A stretch of 51,395 nt of DNA from CAYLJO01 sp964383905 (GTDB lineage: Bacteria > Acidobacteriota > Blastocatellia > Pyrinomonadales > Pyrinomonadaceae), in the NCBI GenBank assembly GCA_964383905.1, contig CAYLJO010000011.1, positions 1-51,395 of the forward strand, written 5' to 3'. The translations under genes and the position numbers were made by a program. The notes under the pieces were generated by a model, which made no database searches, was not told where the DNA came from, and saw only the letters and a program-made list of their open reading frames with translations. Below, one piece after another: positions 8,767 through 17,224 of the stretch (positions are counted from its first letter, which is position 1; the number at the start of each line of letters is the position of its first letter).

Positions 8767-10311
8767 CTATTTCGGTGCCGTGCTCGTGCGAAATTCCGTG
8801 TTCAGTTTGTCTACGAGAGCAAATTCGCGCGCGGCCTCCTCAGGGCGACCGAGCCGCCGGAGGGCGAGACCTAGTTGGTAGTGCGCATCAGCACGATAGG
8901 GCGCGAGAGAGACCGCCGTCTTCAATACTTCAACGGCTTCGGAGAAACGTTCGGCGAGGGCGAGAGCCCGTCCCAGTGCCCAGTGGGCTTCAAAGTTTTT
9001 TGGATCCAGTGAAGTTGCACGCTTGAGAGCACTGATCGCCTCCTCGGTCTTCCCCTGCTTTACCATGAGCGCGCCGAGTCCCACTTGACCGATGGCGGAC
9101 TGGGGATCAATCTTGACCAGTTCTCTATACTCTGAGAGCGCCGCTTCCGATTCACCCGCCGCTTCCAGCGCAGTGCCGAGAAAGAAGCGCGCTTCGGCAT
9201 GGCGCGGGTTAAGACCGACCGCGGCGCGTAAGTCCTTTATCGCACCCGGATAGTCTTTCATCGTGTACAGCACCCGGCCGAGATAGAAGTGGGCGTCGAA
9301 GCTGGTGGGATTGAGCGCAATGGCTTGGGAGAGCGCTTCGCTCGCCTCGGCGTTCGCATTACCGCGTGAGGCGAGAGCAACCCCGAGCAGCGTGTGCGCC
9401 TCGGCGGCGCCCGCATTGAGCCGCAGCGCGCGCCGCACCTCGCGCTCGGCGTCGGGGGCGTGGCCGTCGTTAAAGAGCGAGAGCGCATAAAAGTATGCGG
9501 CATCAACGGAATCCGGCTGACGCCGCGCCAGATCGGCAAAGGTTTCAACGGCTTCCGGCCAGCGCTTGAGCTTAATGTAAGCCAGACCCAGGTCCTGCCG
9601 CGCGTCAAGAAGTGTCGGGTCGCGACGCAACGCTTCATTAAAATCCCTTACGGCCCCCATAAGGTCGTCGCGGTCTGTGGCGAGTAAGGCATTCATATAA
9701 AATACGCGCGGGTCGGACGGCCGAGCGTCCCAGAGAAAATCCAACTGGGTTAATGCCTGTGCCTTATCACCTAACGCGCGGTAGGCTGTGATTAATTCAA
9801 AACGGATCTCATATTGCCCCGACTCCAGTTCGAGCGCGCGGCGCAGATGCGCCGCAGCCTCCGTCAAATGCTCCCGGCCGCCCACGCGCAGCAGAAATTG
9901 GCCCAGCTTGAAATGGGCCGTGAAGCTCTTGTCATCGAGTTTAAGCGCAGCACGCTCGGCGCTCACCGCTTCGCCGGCTCGCCCGAGCTTCCATAGCACA
10001 ATCCCGAGATTGGTTTGATATTCAGAGTTGTTGGGTTTGAGCGAGACCGCGCGGCGAAGGTCCTCGTAGCCATCAGCGTAACGGCCGAAACGCATCCGCG
10101 CCAGCGCGCGCCGGTTGAGAGCCTCTGTGTCGTTGGGATTAGCGGCGAGCTTCGCGTCGGCATCGGCTTCAACCCGCGCGGCGTGCGCTTCCGGCGTGCT
10201 GAAACGCTCGACGTGCGAGCGCGGACGAGTCACGGAAGGCGTTGATTGAGCGCAAACGGATATCGCACAAATAACGCAAGTAACAATCGATTGTAATAAA
10301 CGAGCTATCAT
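8767..10311 (-). CDS. Secreted tetratricopeptide-repeat protein
   Basis: 514 aa with a short signal peptide (MIARLLQSIVTCVICAISVCAQ), a proline/charged stretch, then about a dozen TPR units from residue 55 to the end. Examples are YQTNLGIVLWKLGRAGEAV, AHFKLGQFLLRVG and AHYQLGLALRRLGRPEEAA. No enzymatic motif is seen. It probably forms one transcription unit with the downstream TPR gene and the cytochrome c gene. TPR arrays of this type are abundant in acidobacterial genomes and are usually of unknown partner; an outer-membrane or periplasmic assembly role is only inference. Confidence 0.85.
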   Translation of the reverse strand: MIARLLQSIVTCVICAISVCAQSTPSVTRPRSHVERFSTPEAHAARVEADADAKLAANPNDTEALNRRALARMRFGRYADGYEDLRRAVSLKPNNSEYQTNLGIVLWKLGRAGEAVSAERAALKLDDKSFTAHFKLGQFLLRVGGREHLTEAAAHLRRALELESGQYEIRFELITAYRALGDKAQALTQLDFLWDARPSDPRVFYMNALLATDRDDLMGAVRDFNEALRRDPTLLDARQDLGLAYIKLKRWPEAVETFADLARRQPDSVDAAYFYALSLFNDGHAPDAEREVRRALRLNAGAAEAHTLLGVALASRGNANAEASEALSQAIALNPTSFDAHFYLGRVLYTMKDYPGAIKDLRAAVGLNPRHAEARFFLGTALEAAGESEAALSEYRELVKIDPQSAIGQVGLGALMVKQGKTEEAISALKRATSLDPKNFEAHWALGRALALAERFSEAVEVLKTAVSLAPYRADAHYQLGLALRRLGRPEEAAREFALVDKLNTEFRTSTAPK

Positions 10312-10551
10312 TCAAGCAGGACTGGAAACCTTAGAAAGAGACACGGGCGATTCTAACAAAAGAGGACCACGCGCGCGAGTGCCGGCCATCCTTAAGGGCT
10401 AGAGCAGTAGAGCGTTTGGGTACCGCAGAACTAGCCTACTCGGATTGGAAGTTGAAGTCGTGCCTAATGAAGAAGGTGTTCTTATCGGGCCTGTACATGA
10501 TGGTAGAAACGCGGTGGCAGCCAGACGTCGGTCGCCACTCGGCGGAAGCCT

Positions 10552-10576
10552 GAGGCGGAATTCCGCATTCCGCCTC
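10552..10576. repeat. Short palindrome with ATTCCGC heptads
   Basis: The 9-bp arms GAGGCGGAA and TTCCGCCTC pair perfectly around a 7-nt loop. The unit ATTCCGC is repeated twice in tandem. It overlaps the stop codon of the GH53 gene and could act as a 3' hairpin, though no T-tract follows. It has the same construction as the other heptad elements in the window. Confidence 0.5.
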
Positions 10577-11662
10577 ACTTTCTCGTGAACCTGTCAAACA
10601 CCGTTAGCACAGGCAGCGCATTTCCATCCTGGTCGAACATGCCCCTTCCGTATATGCCACTGCCGCCTGCCCTGGGGGCGACGGCCGGCTCCCACCAGAA
10701 GATGCCCTTGCCTCTATTATCAGGAGTACTCATTACGATACGGTTGGCCTCATCCAGAAACTCTTTCTGTCCTTCGGGAGTCTCCGGGAAGGGGGCGTTC
10801 TTCCCCCTGTATTCGGCCGGCCGCCAGTTATAGGCCGTTTCCACTACGATGATGTCCTTCCGGTATTCCGTGGCCATGAAGATCAGGTTATCCCGAAGAT
10901 CAAGCAAGCTGCCGTGCCACCACGGGTAGTAGGACTGACCGATCATATCGAATGCGACGTGGTACGAGTTCAGCTTATCGAAGAACGACTTGGTCCCTTT
11001 CTTGTCCCCGCCCCGGTCGATATGGATCATGATCAGAGGCCGCGGGGCAATGCCCCGCCCCGCATCGACCCCCGGATGCCGGCCTTCACCAGATCCGCGA
11101 AGTGGTCCCAATTCTCCGGGAGTTTGCCGTCCGGCCAAAGCATCCCGTTGGTAATCTCATTCCCGACCTGAACCATCTCCGGCATGACGCCGGCGTCGCG
11201 AAACGCCGTGATCGTGTCCCGCGTGTACTGGAACACGGCTTCCACCAGCTGCGTGTGCGACTTGCCCTCCCAGGCCTTCGGGATGAACTGCTTGCCGGGG
11301 TCGGCCCAGGTGTCGGAGTAGTGGTAATCCAATAAGAACTTGAAGCCGAGCCTTTTGGCTTGCGTGGCCAGGGCAATCGTGTAATCCAGATTGTTCGGCA
11401 GTTCCGTCGGCGTGTGAAATAACCGCAGGCGGATCCAGTTGTAGCCATGATCACGGAAGATCTGGAGGCCGGGCTGGGCCTGACCATTCTCCTTGAACAC
11501 CGTTCCGCGGGCCTCAGCCTGCGCCAAGAACGACAGGTCGGCGCCGACGGCATAATCGGCCGCATGCGCCGGCCCCGCCGAGCAGAGCTCTGCCACGAGC
11601 AAAACGACCGGTATCAAGAAAAGTCGCCGTCCCCCGGGCCATCTGCTCGCGTGTTCCACCAT
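10575..11662 (-). pseudogene. GH53 arabinogalactan endo-beta-1,4-galactanase, frameshifted
   Basis: A signal peptide (LFLIPVVLLVAELCSAGPAHA) is followed by a GH53 barrel. The first part holds the acid/base Glu in VQVGNEITNGMLWPDGKLP; the second, in another frame, holds the nucleophile Glu in DIIVVETAYNWRP and ends GIFWWEPAVAPRA. The frame changes at a C-run at 11069-11073 (G-run on the coding strand). Adding one G there restores GIRGVDAGRG...PRPLIMIHIDRGG, which reads as normal GH53 sequence. As written, the first frame stops at 11033. Either a sequencing error in a homopolymer or a recent mutation is likely, because both halves are otherwise intact. GH53 enzymes cut beta-1,4-galactan side chains of pectin. 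The start is ATG at 11662; TTG at 11671 is the alternative. It lies right after the TonB receptor. Confidence 0.85.
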
Positions 11663-11688
11663 TTTTTCCAAGCCTGCAAACGTGCCGC

Positions 11689-14600
11689 TTAGAAGATGAG
11701 CTTCGCGCGGTACTGGATCACACGTGCGGGGTAGGCCGCGTCGAAGACGCCGAATCCGGTCGGTTGTCCCCGGTTAGTACTCACATCATTCATATTGTTA
11801 TTCGGCACCGTCAGGTTCGTGTGGTTGAAGAAGTTGAAGAACTCAAGACCGATCTGAAACCTCGTCTTCTCCGTGACGCCCGTGTTCTTGAAGACGGACA
11901 GGTTGGTGATGTAACTCGCCGGGCCTCGGAACGTGTTCCGCCCGAGGCTGCCAAAGCTTACGGGTTGACCAGCGGCGTTGGTAATTGTGGTTACACCGAC
12001 GGTGGTCGAGAAAGCAGCAGGGTTCAGGAAACGGCCGGTTGGGACGTTAGCGAACGGATCGCTGACGAGTGACGGGCGGATCAGACCGCATTGGCAGACC
12101 ACACTAAAGGGGAATCCGGAGCGCGCGCTCTCGGTGACGTTCAGTTGCCACCCGCCGATGAGTCGATCAAGCGCACCGCCCTGATTCAGGAACCGCTGCC
12201 CCTTGCCGAACGGCAGGTCGATGATCGCGTCAGCCGAGAGCAGGTGGCGAATGTCAAGCACTGAATTGCCCCGATCAAAGTCAAGACTGAACGGATTGAC
12301 GGGGCCCTGGCGGCCCTGGTTTTTACTGTCACCGATTCCGCTGGCGAGGCCGGTGTTGTTATCAATCGTGTGGCTCCAAGTGTAGGAGATCTGCCCCTGA
12401 ATGTTGCGCGAGAGCCGTTTCTGCAACTGCGTTTGCAATGCGTTATAGGACGACCTGGCCGAGTTTGAGTACTGCAGGACTTGATTTATGAGCTGACCGG
12501 CCCGGTTAAGCGCGATTCCCTGGCCGCCCGAACCAAGCTGTAACGTGGCGAGAAGATTCTTGGTCCGGTTGCCGACGTACCCAACGTCGAGCGAGTAGTC
12601 CCTGCCAAGCTGGTACTGAAAACTTAATTGGACCTGGCTGACTTGTCCGTTCTTCTGTTGCGGGTCCACGCTGGCCACATTCGTACCCGTCGGTAAGTTG
12701 ACGGGATCGATCCCCGTTGACAAAAGGGGAGGCCCCTGCCGGAGGGTCCAACTGCTGAAGTCCACGTTAGTGAAGGGTGGGTTGCTAACTCCCGGTGGCA
12801 AGAGGAGGCCGTCAGTCGTATACACTAAGCCGAAACCGCCGCGCATCACGAATTTCTTATTCTTGGTCAGGGCGTAAGCGAATCCGATACGCGGGCCGAA
12901 GTTATTCTTATCCAGCTTAACAATCCGGTCGCTGCTGCCGCTTGCGACAACCACTTGACGCTGATCGGGGAAGTAGTAGCTGATGCGACCACTTTTTTCT
13001 GTCGCGGCTGTCAGACCCGGGAGGAGGTCGTAGCGCAGGCCGAGGTTCAGGGTCAGCCGGTCGTTGACCTTCCAGTCGTCCTGAACGAAGAATCCTAGCT
13101 CCTGCGTGCGCAAATCAAATATGCCGCCGAAGGTCCTGCTCCTTTGGGAAAAACCTGTAATGCTAAGCAACGCATTGGCCTGAGCGTTTTTAGTGCCGTT
13201 AAAGTCGCCGAATCCAATGGCCCCTTTCTCGTCCCCCGCCGGGAGGCAACCGGGGCAAATCGTGCTGTCGTAGCGCAGACGAATCTCGGTGCCGACTTTG
13301 ATCGCCTGGTTACCCTTGACGATTGTCAACGTATCGGCAAAGTAAGGGTTCGTGCTCTTGGCTTGGAAGAGTCCGGCGTCGCCGAGAAATTCAACAAACC
13401 CTGTGCCGGTGAAGCCCAGCCCGGGTCCTCCGGTCGTCTCAGGACCGCCAAGATTCACGTTGGGGATGCCGACGTCGGTGCCCCAGGTCGGGCTGACGCC
13501 ACACGCCCCGAGCACCCCGCAGTTATGAATGCCGATGTCGATTCGGTTGATACCGAAACGGAACTCGTTGAGCAGGGACGGACTGAACGTGTGCGTATCG
13601 GTGACGACCAGGGCGCGCGTGTTGCCCACTTCCTCGCCGGCGCCGAAGCCCGCCGTGGGAAGACCCGGAGGGCCGACCAGGCTCGTCGGGAAATAGTTTT
13701 CGCGCAGGGTTTTCAGCTTCTGATCATTGAAGCGCACGGTCAGAGAATTAGAAGCGCTCAGCCTGTAGTCAACTTTGATCCCGTGATTGTTGATGCGCTC
13801 TTTGTTTTGACGTAGCGTGCCGTAATTTGAATTGAATTGACCGGGACAGGTGATGTTGGCGGTCGGCAACGGGTAGAGGCTCAAAATCTTCTTTGCGATC
13901 GGGTCAAGTCTACCCGCCGGGATGACATTGCCCGGGAATGGGTTACCGGTGTCCGGGTCTATAATCCCTCCACACGTCGCGAATTCCGAGAAATCACCGT
14001 TGCGCGATTTCGCCGTCGGCACTGTCGTCGTGATCGGGTACGGAATGTTGTTGCGCTGCCCCAAGAAATCGTAAAAGAAGAAGAGCTTGTTCTTGATGAT
14101 CGGGCCGCCGACGGTGCCCCCGAACTCGTGAATCTGCTGAACGGCTTTGGTAGGAATAAAGGCGTCGCCCCGTGAGATGGCGAGGGCTCGATTGCGCTTC
14201 AGCATAGAATGATAAGCGTTGAGCGCAGAATTCTGCCCGTAGTAATAGGCCGACCCGTGAAAGTCATTGGTCCCAGACCTCGTCGAGACGTTGATGACCG
14301 CGCCGCTCGCGCGGCCCACGTCGGCCGGCGGGATGCTGGTCGTGACCTTGAACTCGGCGATGACGTCAGGGTTCGGGAAGACGCCGATCGTCCCGAACTG
14401 GGGTTCGTTGTTATCAACACCGTCGAGAGAAAAGTTATTGTTCGATGCGCGCTGGCCGTTGACCGTCAGCGCCCCACCGCCGGAGCGGGCAAAGCGGGAG
14501 GTCGGTGTATCACCCCGCGCGTCACTACTTCCTGGGCCACCGCCGCCGGCCTGCGGGTCGCCGTTATTAAATTGTCGCGAGTCGGGGGCAGAGCCGCCGA

Positions 14601-15287
14601 TACTGGTATTAGAGGCGACAGCAACGCCGGGCGTGAGCGTTGCCAGCAGCGTAAAGTTGCGGCCCGGGAGCGGTAGTTCCGTGACCTCTCGCCCCGTGAT
14701 CACGCTGCCGCGATCACTCGACTCAGTCTGCACAAGCTGCTGCTCGGCGGTGACAGTAACCTGGGCCGTCGCGCCTGCCGCAGGCAGAGTGATATTTAAG
14801 GCCTGTCGTGAGCCGACCTGTAGATTAACGTTCTCGCGTGTGATGGTCTGGTATCCCTGCTTGGAAGCCGTGATGATATACGTGCCGATGTCGAGCGAAG
14901 GCACTTCATAGTGCCCCCCGCCGCTGGTCGTCACCGTGCGCTCAAGATTAGTACCAACGTTTCTCACGGTGACGGTGACGTCCGGGACCACGGCCCCATT
15001 CTGGTCGGTCACATCTCCGGCGATTGTCGCCTTATTCGACTGGGCAAAAGTTGCGAGCGCAAGGGCGNNNNNNNNNNNNNNNNNNNNNNNNNNNNNNNNN
15101 NNNNNNNNNNNNNNNNNNNNNNNNNNNNNNNNNNNNNNNNNNNNNNNNNNNNNNNNNNNNNNNNNNNATCTCCGGCGATTGTCGCCTTATTCGACTGGGC
15201 AAAAGTTGCGAGCGCAAGGGCGGTGAGCAATAAAACGGATGCGCCGACTCGTGGGAGATGGCATGCGAGTCTTCGGGATGTCGTCAT
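11689..15287 (-). CDS. Oar-like TonB-dependent receptor with carboxypeptidase-regulatory domain (contains assembly gap)
   Basis: The signal peptide (SVLLLTALALATFAQ) starts at the ATG at 15287, preceded by GAGG. A carboxypeptidase-regulatory beta domain follows (VTDQNGAVVPDVTVTVRNVG), then a plug-like region (GREVTELPLPGRNFTLLATLTPGV, SLDGVDNNEPQFG) and a long outer-membrane barrel ending VIQYRAKLIF. The 100-N gap is flanked by an identical 55-bp duplicate. Collapsing the 155 surplus bases gives an uninterrupted frame of 1148 codons (1147 aa), the usual size of these acidobacterial receptors. The GH53 gene follows directly, suggesting import of galactan-derived oligosaccharides, though this receptor class has broad or unknown substrates. 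Confidence 0.9.
15068..15167. other. 100-N assembly gap, false
   Basis: Exactly 100 N lie between two identical 55-bp sequences (15013-15067 and 15168-15222). This is what a scaffolder writes when two contigs overlap by one k-mer but are not merged. No sequence is likely to be missing. Confidence 0.9.
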
Positions 15288-15470
15288 TTCTAAACCTCAT
15301 GTGCGAAGGGAAAGATTGATCTACACTCGCGCCTTACGAGCGGAGCACATTTCTTCACGCGTTATCATGGCAGGCAACCACAAGCGCACAACACGGCACT
15401 TCGGCTTGAAAATGTCGGCTTAGTTATTTTTAGAATGCCGTCCAATGGTTTGTTGCTTGACCGAACGAAG

Positions 15471-15499
15471 TATTTAATACAGATTTCCCATACTGTCAA
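15471..15499 (-). promoter_or_regulatory. Putative promoter of the TonB receptor/GH53 unit
   Basis: A perfect -35 box TTGACA (15494-15499, minus strand) is followed after 16-17 nt by TTAAAT/TAAATA. It lies about 185 nt upstream of the receptor start. Confidence 0.5.
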
Positions 15500-15689
15500 C
15501 ACTTTTGTGATCACGCGCGCGTCGCAGCTCAACGAGGAAAATCCTTAAAGTTGTTATCTGAATTCTCATGGTGAGGCAAAGTTGTAAGAGATCTCAAATG
15601 ACCGCCACCGGTGTTTAATCGGCCTCACATTTTTATGAGCGACCGAGATAGCATCTCTTGCGCGGTACACGAATCGGCGCGGAGTGCGT

Positions 15690-15695
15690 TATAAT
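15690..15695 (+). promoter_or_regulatory. -10 box of the dksA-like gene
   Basis: A perfect TATAAT lies 88 nt upstream of the ATG at 15784. The -35 region 17 nt before it matches consensus poorly, so the assignment is tentative. Confidence 0.4.
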
Positions 15696-15783
15696 TGCGC
15701 GCTCGATCAAAGACAACATAGCCGGCGAGAGCAATCGTCTGGGACTGCTGTCGTGGCGGAACGCGAGGGACCAAAAGGGACTA

Positions 15784-16158
15784 ATGGATCAGAAGAAACT
15801 GGATCACTTTCGCAGCATACTGCTGGCACAACTGCGTGAACACAACGAGCATATCCGCGCGGATCAAGCCGCCGGGCTCGAAACGGTGGACGATGGCGTG
15901 AAAGACAGCGTGGACATGTCGATACAGGACCACGACAGCGAGGTGACGTTTCGGATGGGCGAGCGCGAGTCGCAGATGGTGGCGGATATAGACCAGGCGC
16001 TGCTCAGAATTGATGAAGGGACGTACGGGAATTGCGCGCGCTGCGGTAAACCAATTGACGAGCGCCGGCTCGAAGCGATGCCGACGGCCCGTTACGACGC
16101 CCAGTGCCAGGCGATAATTGAATCGAGCAAGGGGCTGGGCAACAATCCGACCTTATAA
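15784..16158 (+). CDS. DksA/TraR-family zinc-finger regulator (variant finger)
   Basis: A 124-aa protein with an N-terminal coiled-coil type helix pair and a C-terminal DksA/TraR finger: GNCARCGKPIDERRLEAMP. The start is ATG at 15784, with AGGGA 3 nt before it; the open frame extends upstream to 15658, but that part has no ribosome site. The first CxxC (Cys84, Cys87) is present. In the second pair the first Cys is replaced by Asp (Asp105) with Cys108 kept. Family members bind the RNA polymerase secondary channel and modulate rRNA and stress promoters with ppGpp. A variant metal site does not exclude that, since some DksA paralogues lack zinc Cys residues. Confidence 0.88.
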   Translation: MDQKKLDHFRSILLAQLREHNEHIRADQAAGLETVDDGVKDSVDMSIQDHDSEVTFRMGERESQMVADIDQALLRIDEGTYGNCARCGKPIDERRLEAMPTARYDAQCQAIIESSKGLGNNPTL

Positions 16159-16186
16159 GTAAGGTCACAAGAGAGAAGAATAAAGT

Positions 16187-16211
16187 GGGGATGCCGATTG
16201 CTGGCCTCCCC
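16187..16211. terminator. Shared hairpin terminator between convergent genes
   Basis: The arms GGGGATGCC and GGCCTCCCC pair 8 of 9 bases around a GATTGCT loop, with TTCTT following on the plus strand. It lies between the stop codons of the dksA-like gene (plus) and the Xer recombinase gene (minus) and could serve both. Confidence 0.5.
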
Positions 16212-16232
16212 TTCTTACATCTTCCCTACGCC

Positions 16233-17156
16233 TCATGCTTTCGGATGCGCCTTGTCGTAGACTTCGATCAGCTTTTCCATCGAGACGTGGGTGTAGATCT
16301 GCGTTGTGGAAAGTCGCGCGTGGCCCAGCAATTCCTGAATATCGCGCAGGTCCGCGCCGCTGTCGAGTAGATGCGTGGCGAAGGAATGGCGCAGGGAGTG
16401 CGGGCTGATGTTATGTATGCCGGCGCAGATGTCTATGTACTTGTCCACCATTCGACCGACGGAGCGGGTGGTGATGCGCGTGCCCTGATAGTTGAGAAAG
16501 AGCGCCGGCGAATCGCGTTCGGCGGGCGGCGCATTCTTGAGAAAAGCGCTGCGCACCGGAAGATAACTCATCAAGGTATGCGCCGCCGGATCGCCGAAAG
16601 GCACGATCCGCTGTTTGCGGCGTTTGCCGGTGACGCGGATGAGCTTATTCTTAAAATCTATGTCGCCGAGATCGAGCTTGGTCAGCTCGGAGACGCGCAC
16701 GCCGGTGGCGTAGAGAAGCTCGAGGATCGCGCGGTCGCGTTTCCCCAGGTCGGTCTCCGTATCGGGTGTTTCGATGAAACGGATCGCGTCCTCGATCGAA
16801 AGGTGGTTAGGGAGCCTCTTTTCAAGGCGCGGCGTGGAGACGAGTTTGGCGGGATTCATCTCGACCAAGCCTTCGCGGACGAGGAACTGGAAGAAGGTGC
16901 GCAGCGCGGCGAGCTTGCGCGCGACGGAGGTCCGCTTTTTCTGCGCCGCGTGGAGGCTCGAAAGCCACTCGCGAATAGTGATGTGATCGATCTGCTTGAC
17001 GTCCACCTCGCGGCGGCCACCCGTTTGCGGGTCGGCGGGCGCAAGGTAGTCGTAGAACTGTCCGAGGTCGCTCGCGTAATTACGCAAAGTGTGCTCGCTG
17101 ACGTTGCGCTCGTACCGCAGATGCTCGAAGAACTGTGCCAGTAGCTGTTCAATCAT
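16233..17156 (-). CDS. xerC: Tyrosine recombinase XerC/XerD
   Basis: 307 aa with an N-terminal SAM-like core-binding domain (residues 1-90) and a catalytic domain. All expected residues are visible: Arg154 in ATGVRVSEL, Lys178 in VTGKRRKQRIVPFG, His253 and Arg256 in SPHSLRHSFATHLL, His279 in LLGHARL, and Tyr288 in TTQIYTHVS. The length and motifs are those of housekeeping Xer proteins that resolve chromosome dimers at dif with FtsK, rather than of phage integrases. No att-like repeats or phage genes are nearby. XerC versus XerD cannot be settled from this sequence alone. Its ATG lacks a clear ribosome site and follows a palindromic element. Confidence 0.88.
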   Translation of the reverse strand: MIEQLLAQFFEHLRYERNVSEHTLRNYASDLGQFYDYLAPADPQTGGRREVDVKQIDHITIREWLSSLHAAQKKRTSVARKLAALRTFFQFLVREGLVEMNPAKLVSTPRLEKRLPNHLSIEDAIRFIETPDTETDLGKRDRAILELLYATGVRVSELTKLDLGDIDFKNKLIRVTGKRRKQRIVPFGDPAAHTLMSYLPVRSAFLKNAPPAERDSPALFLNYQGTRITTRSVGRMVDKYIDICAGIHNISPHSLRHSFATHLLDSGADLRDIQELLGHARLSTTQIYTHVSMEKLIEVYDKAHPKA

Positions 17157-17160
17157 AGCG

Positions 17161-17220
17161 AGTAATTAGTAATCAGTAGTCAGTTAAAAGCAAAAAGCTG
17201 ATGACTGATTACTGACTACT
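17161..17220. repeat. Palindromic heptad repeat (AGTAATC/AGTAGTC type)
   Basis: The left arm is AGTAATCAGTAGTCAGT and the right arm ACTGATTACTGACTACT. They pair at 15 of 17 positions around an A-rich loop. The units AGTAATC and AGTAGTC repeat with period 7, and six T follow on the plus strand. The element sits between the VWA gene stop and the xer gene start. Confidence 0.6.
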
Positions 17221-17224
17221 TTTT

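Larger units (their letters stand above)
15288..15783. other. Divergent intergenic region between TonB receptor and dksA-like gene
   Basis: This 496-bp region holds a minus-strand promoter candidate at 15471-15499 and a plus-strand -10 box at 15690-15695. The minus-strand transcript would have a leader of about 180 nt. No further gene is convincing. Confidence 0.5.

Noticed and set aside
11033..11138. Two separate overlapping genes in the GH53 region
   Set aside because: The two frames are consecutive halves of one GH53 domain, each with one of the two catalytic Glu residues.
15013..15222. Direct repeat flanking an insertion
   Set aside because: The 55-bp repeats border exactly 100 N and collapse to an intact frame, so this is an assembly artefact, not a mobile element.
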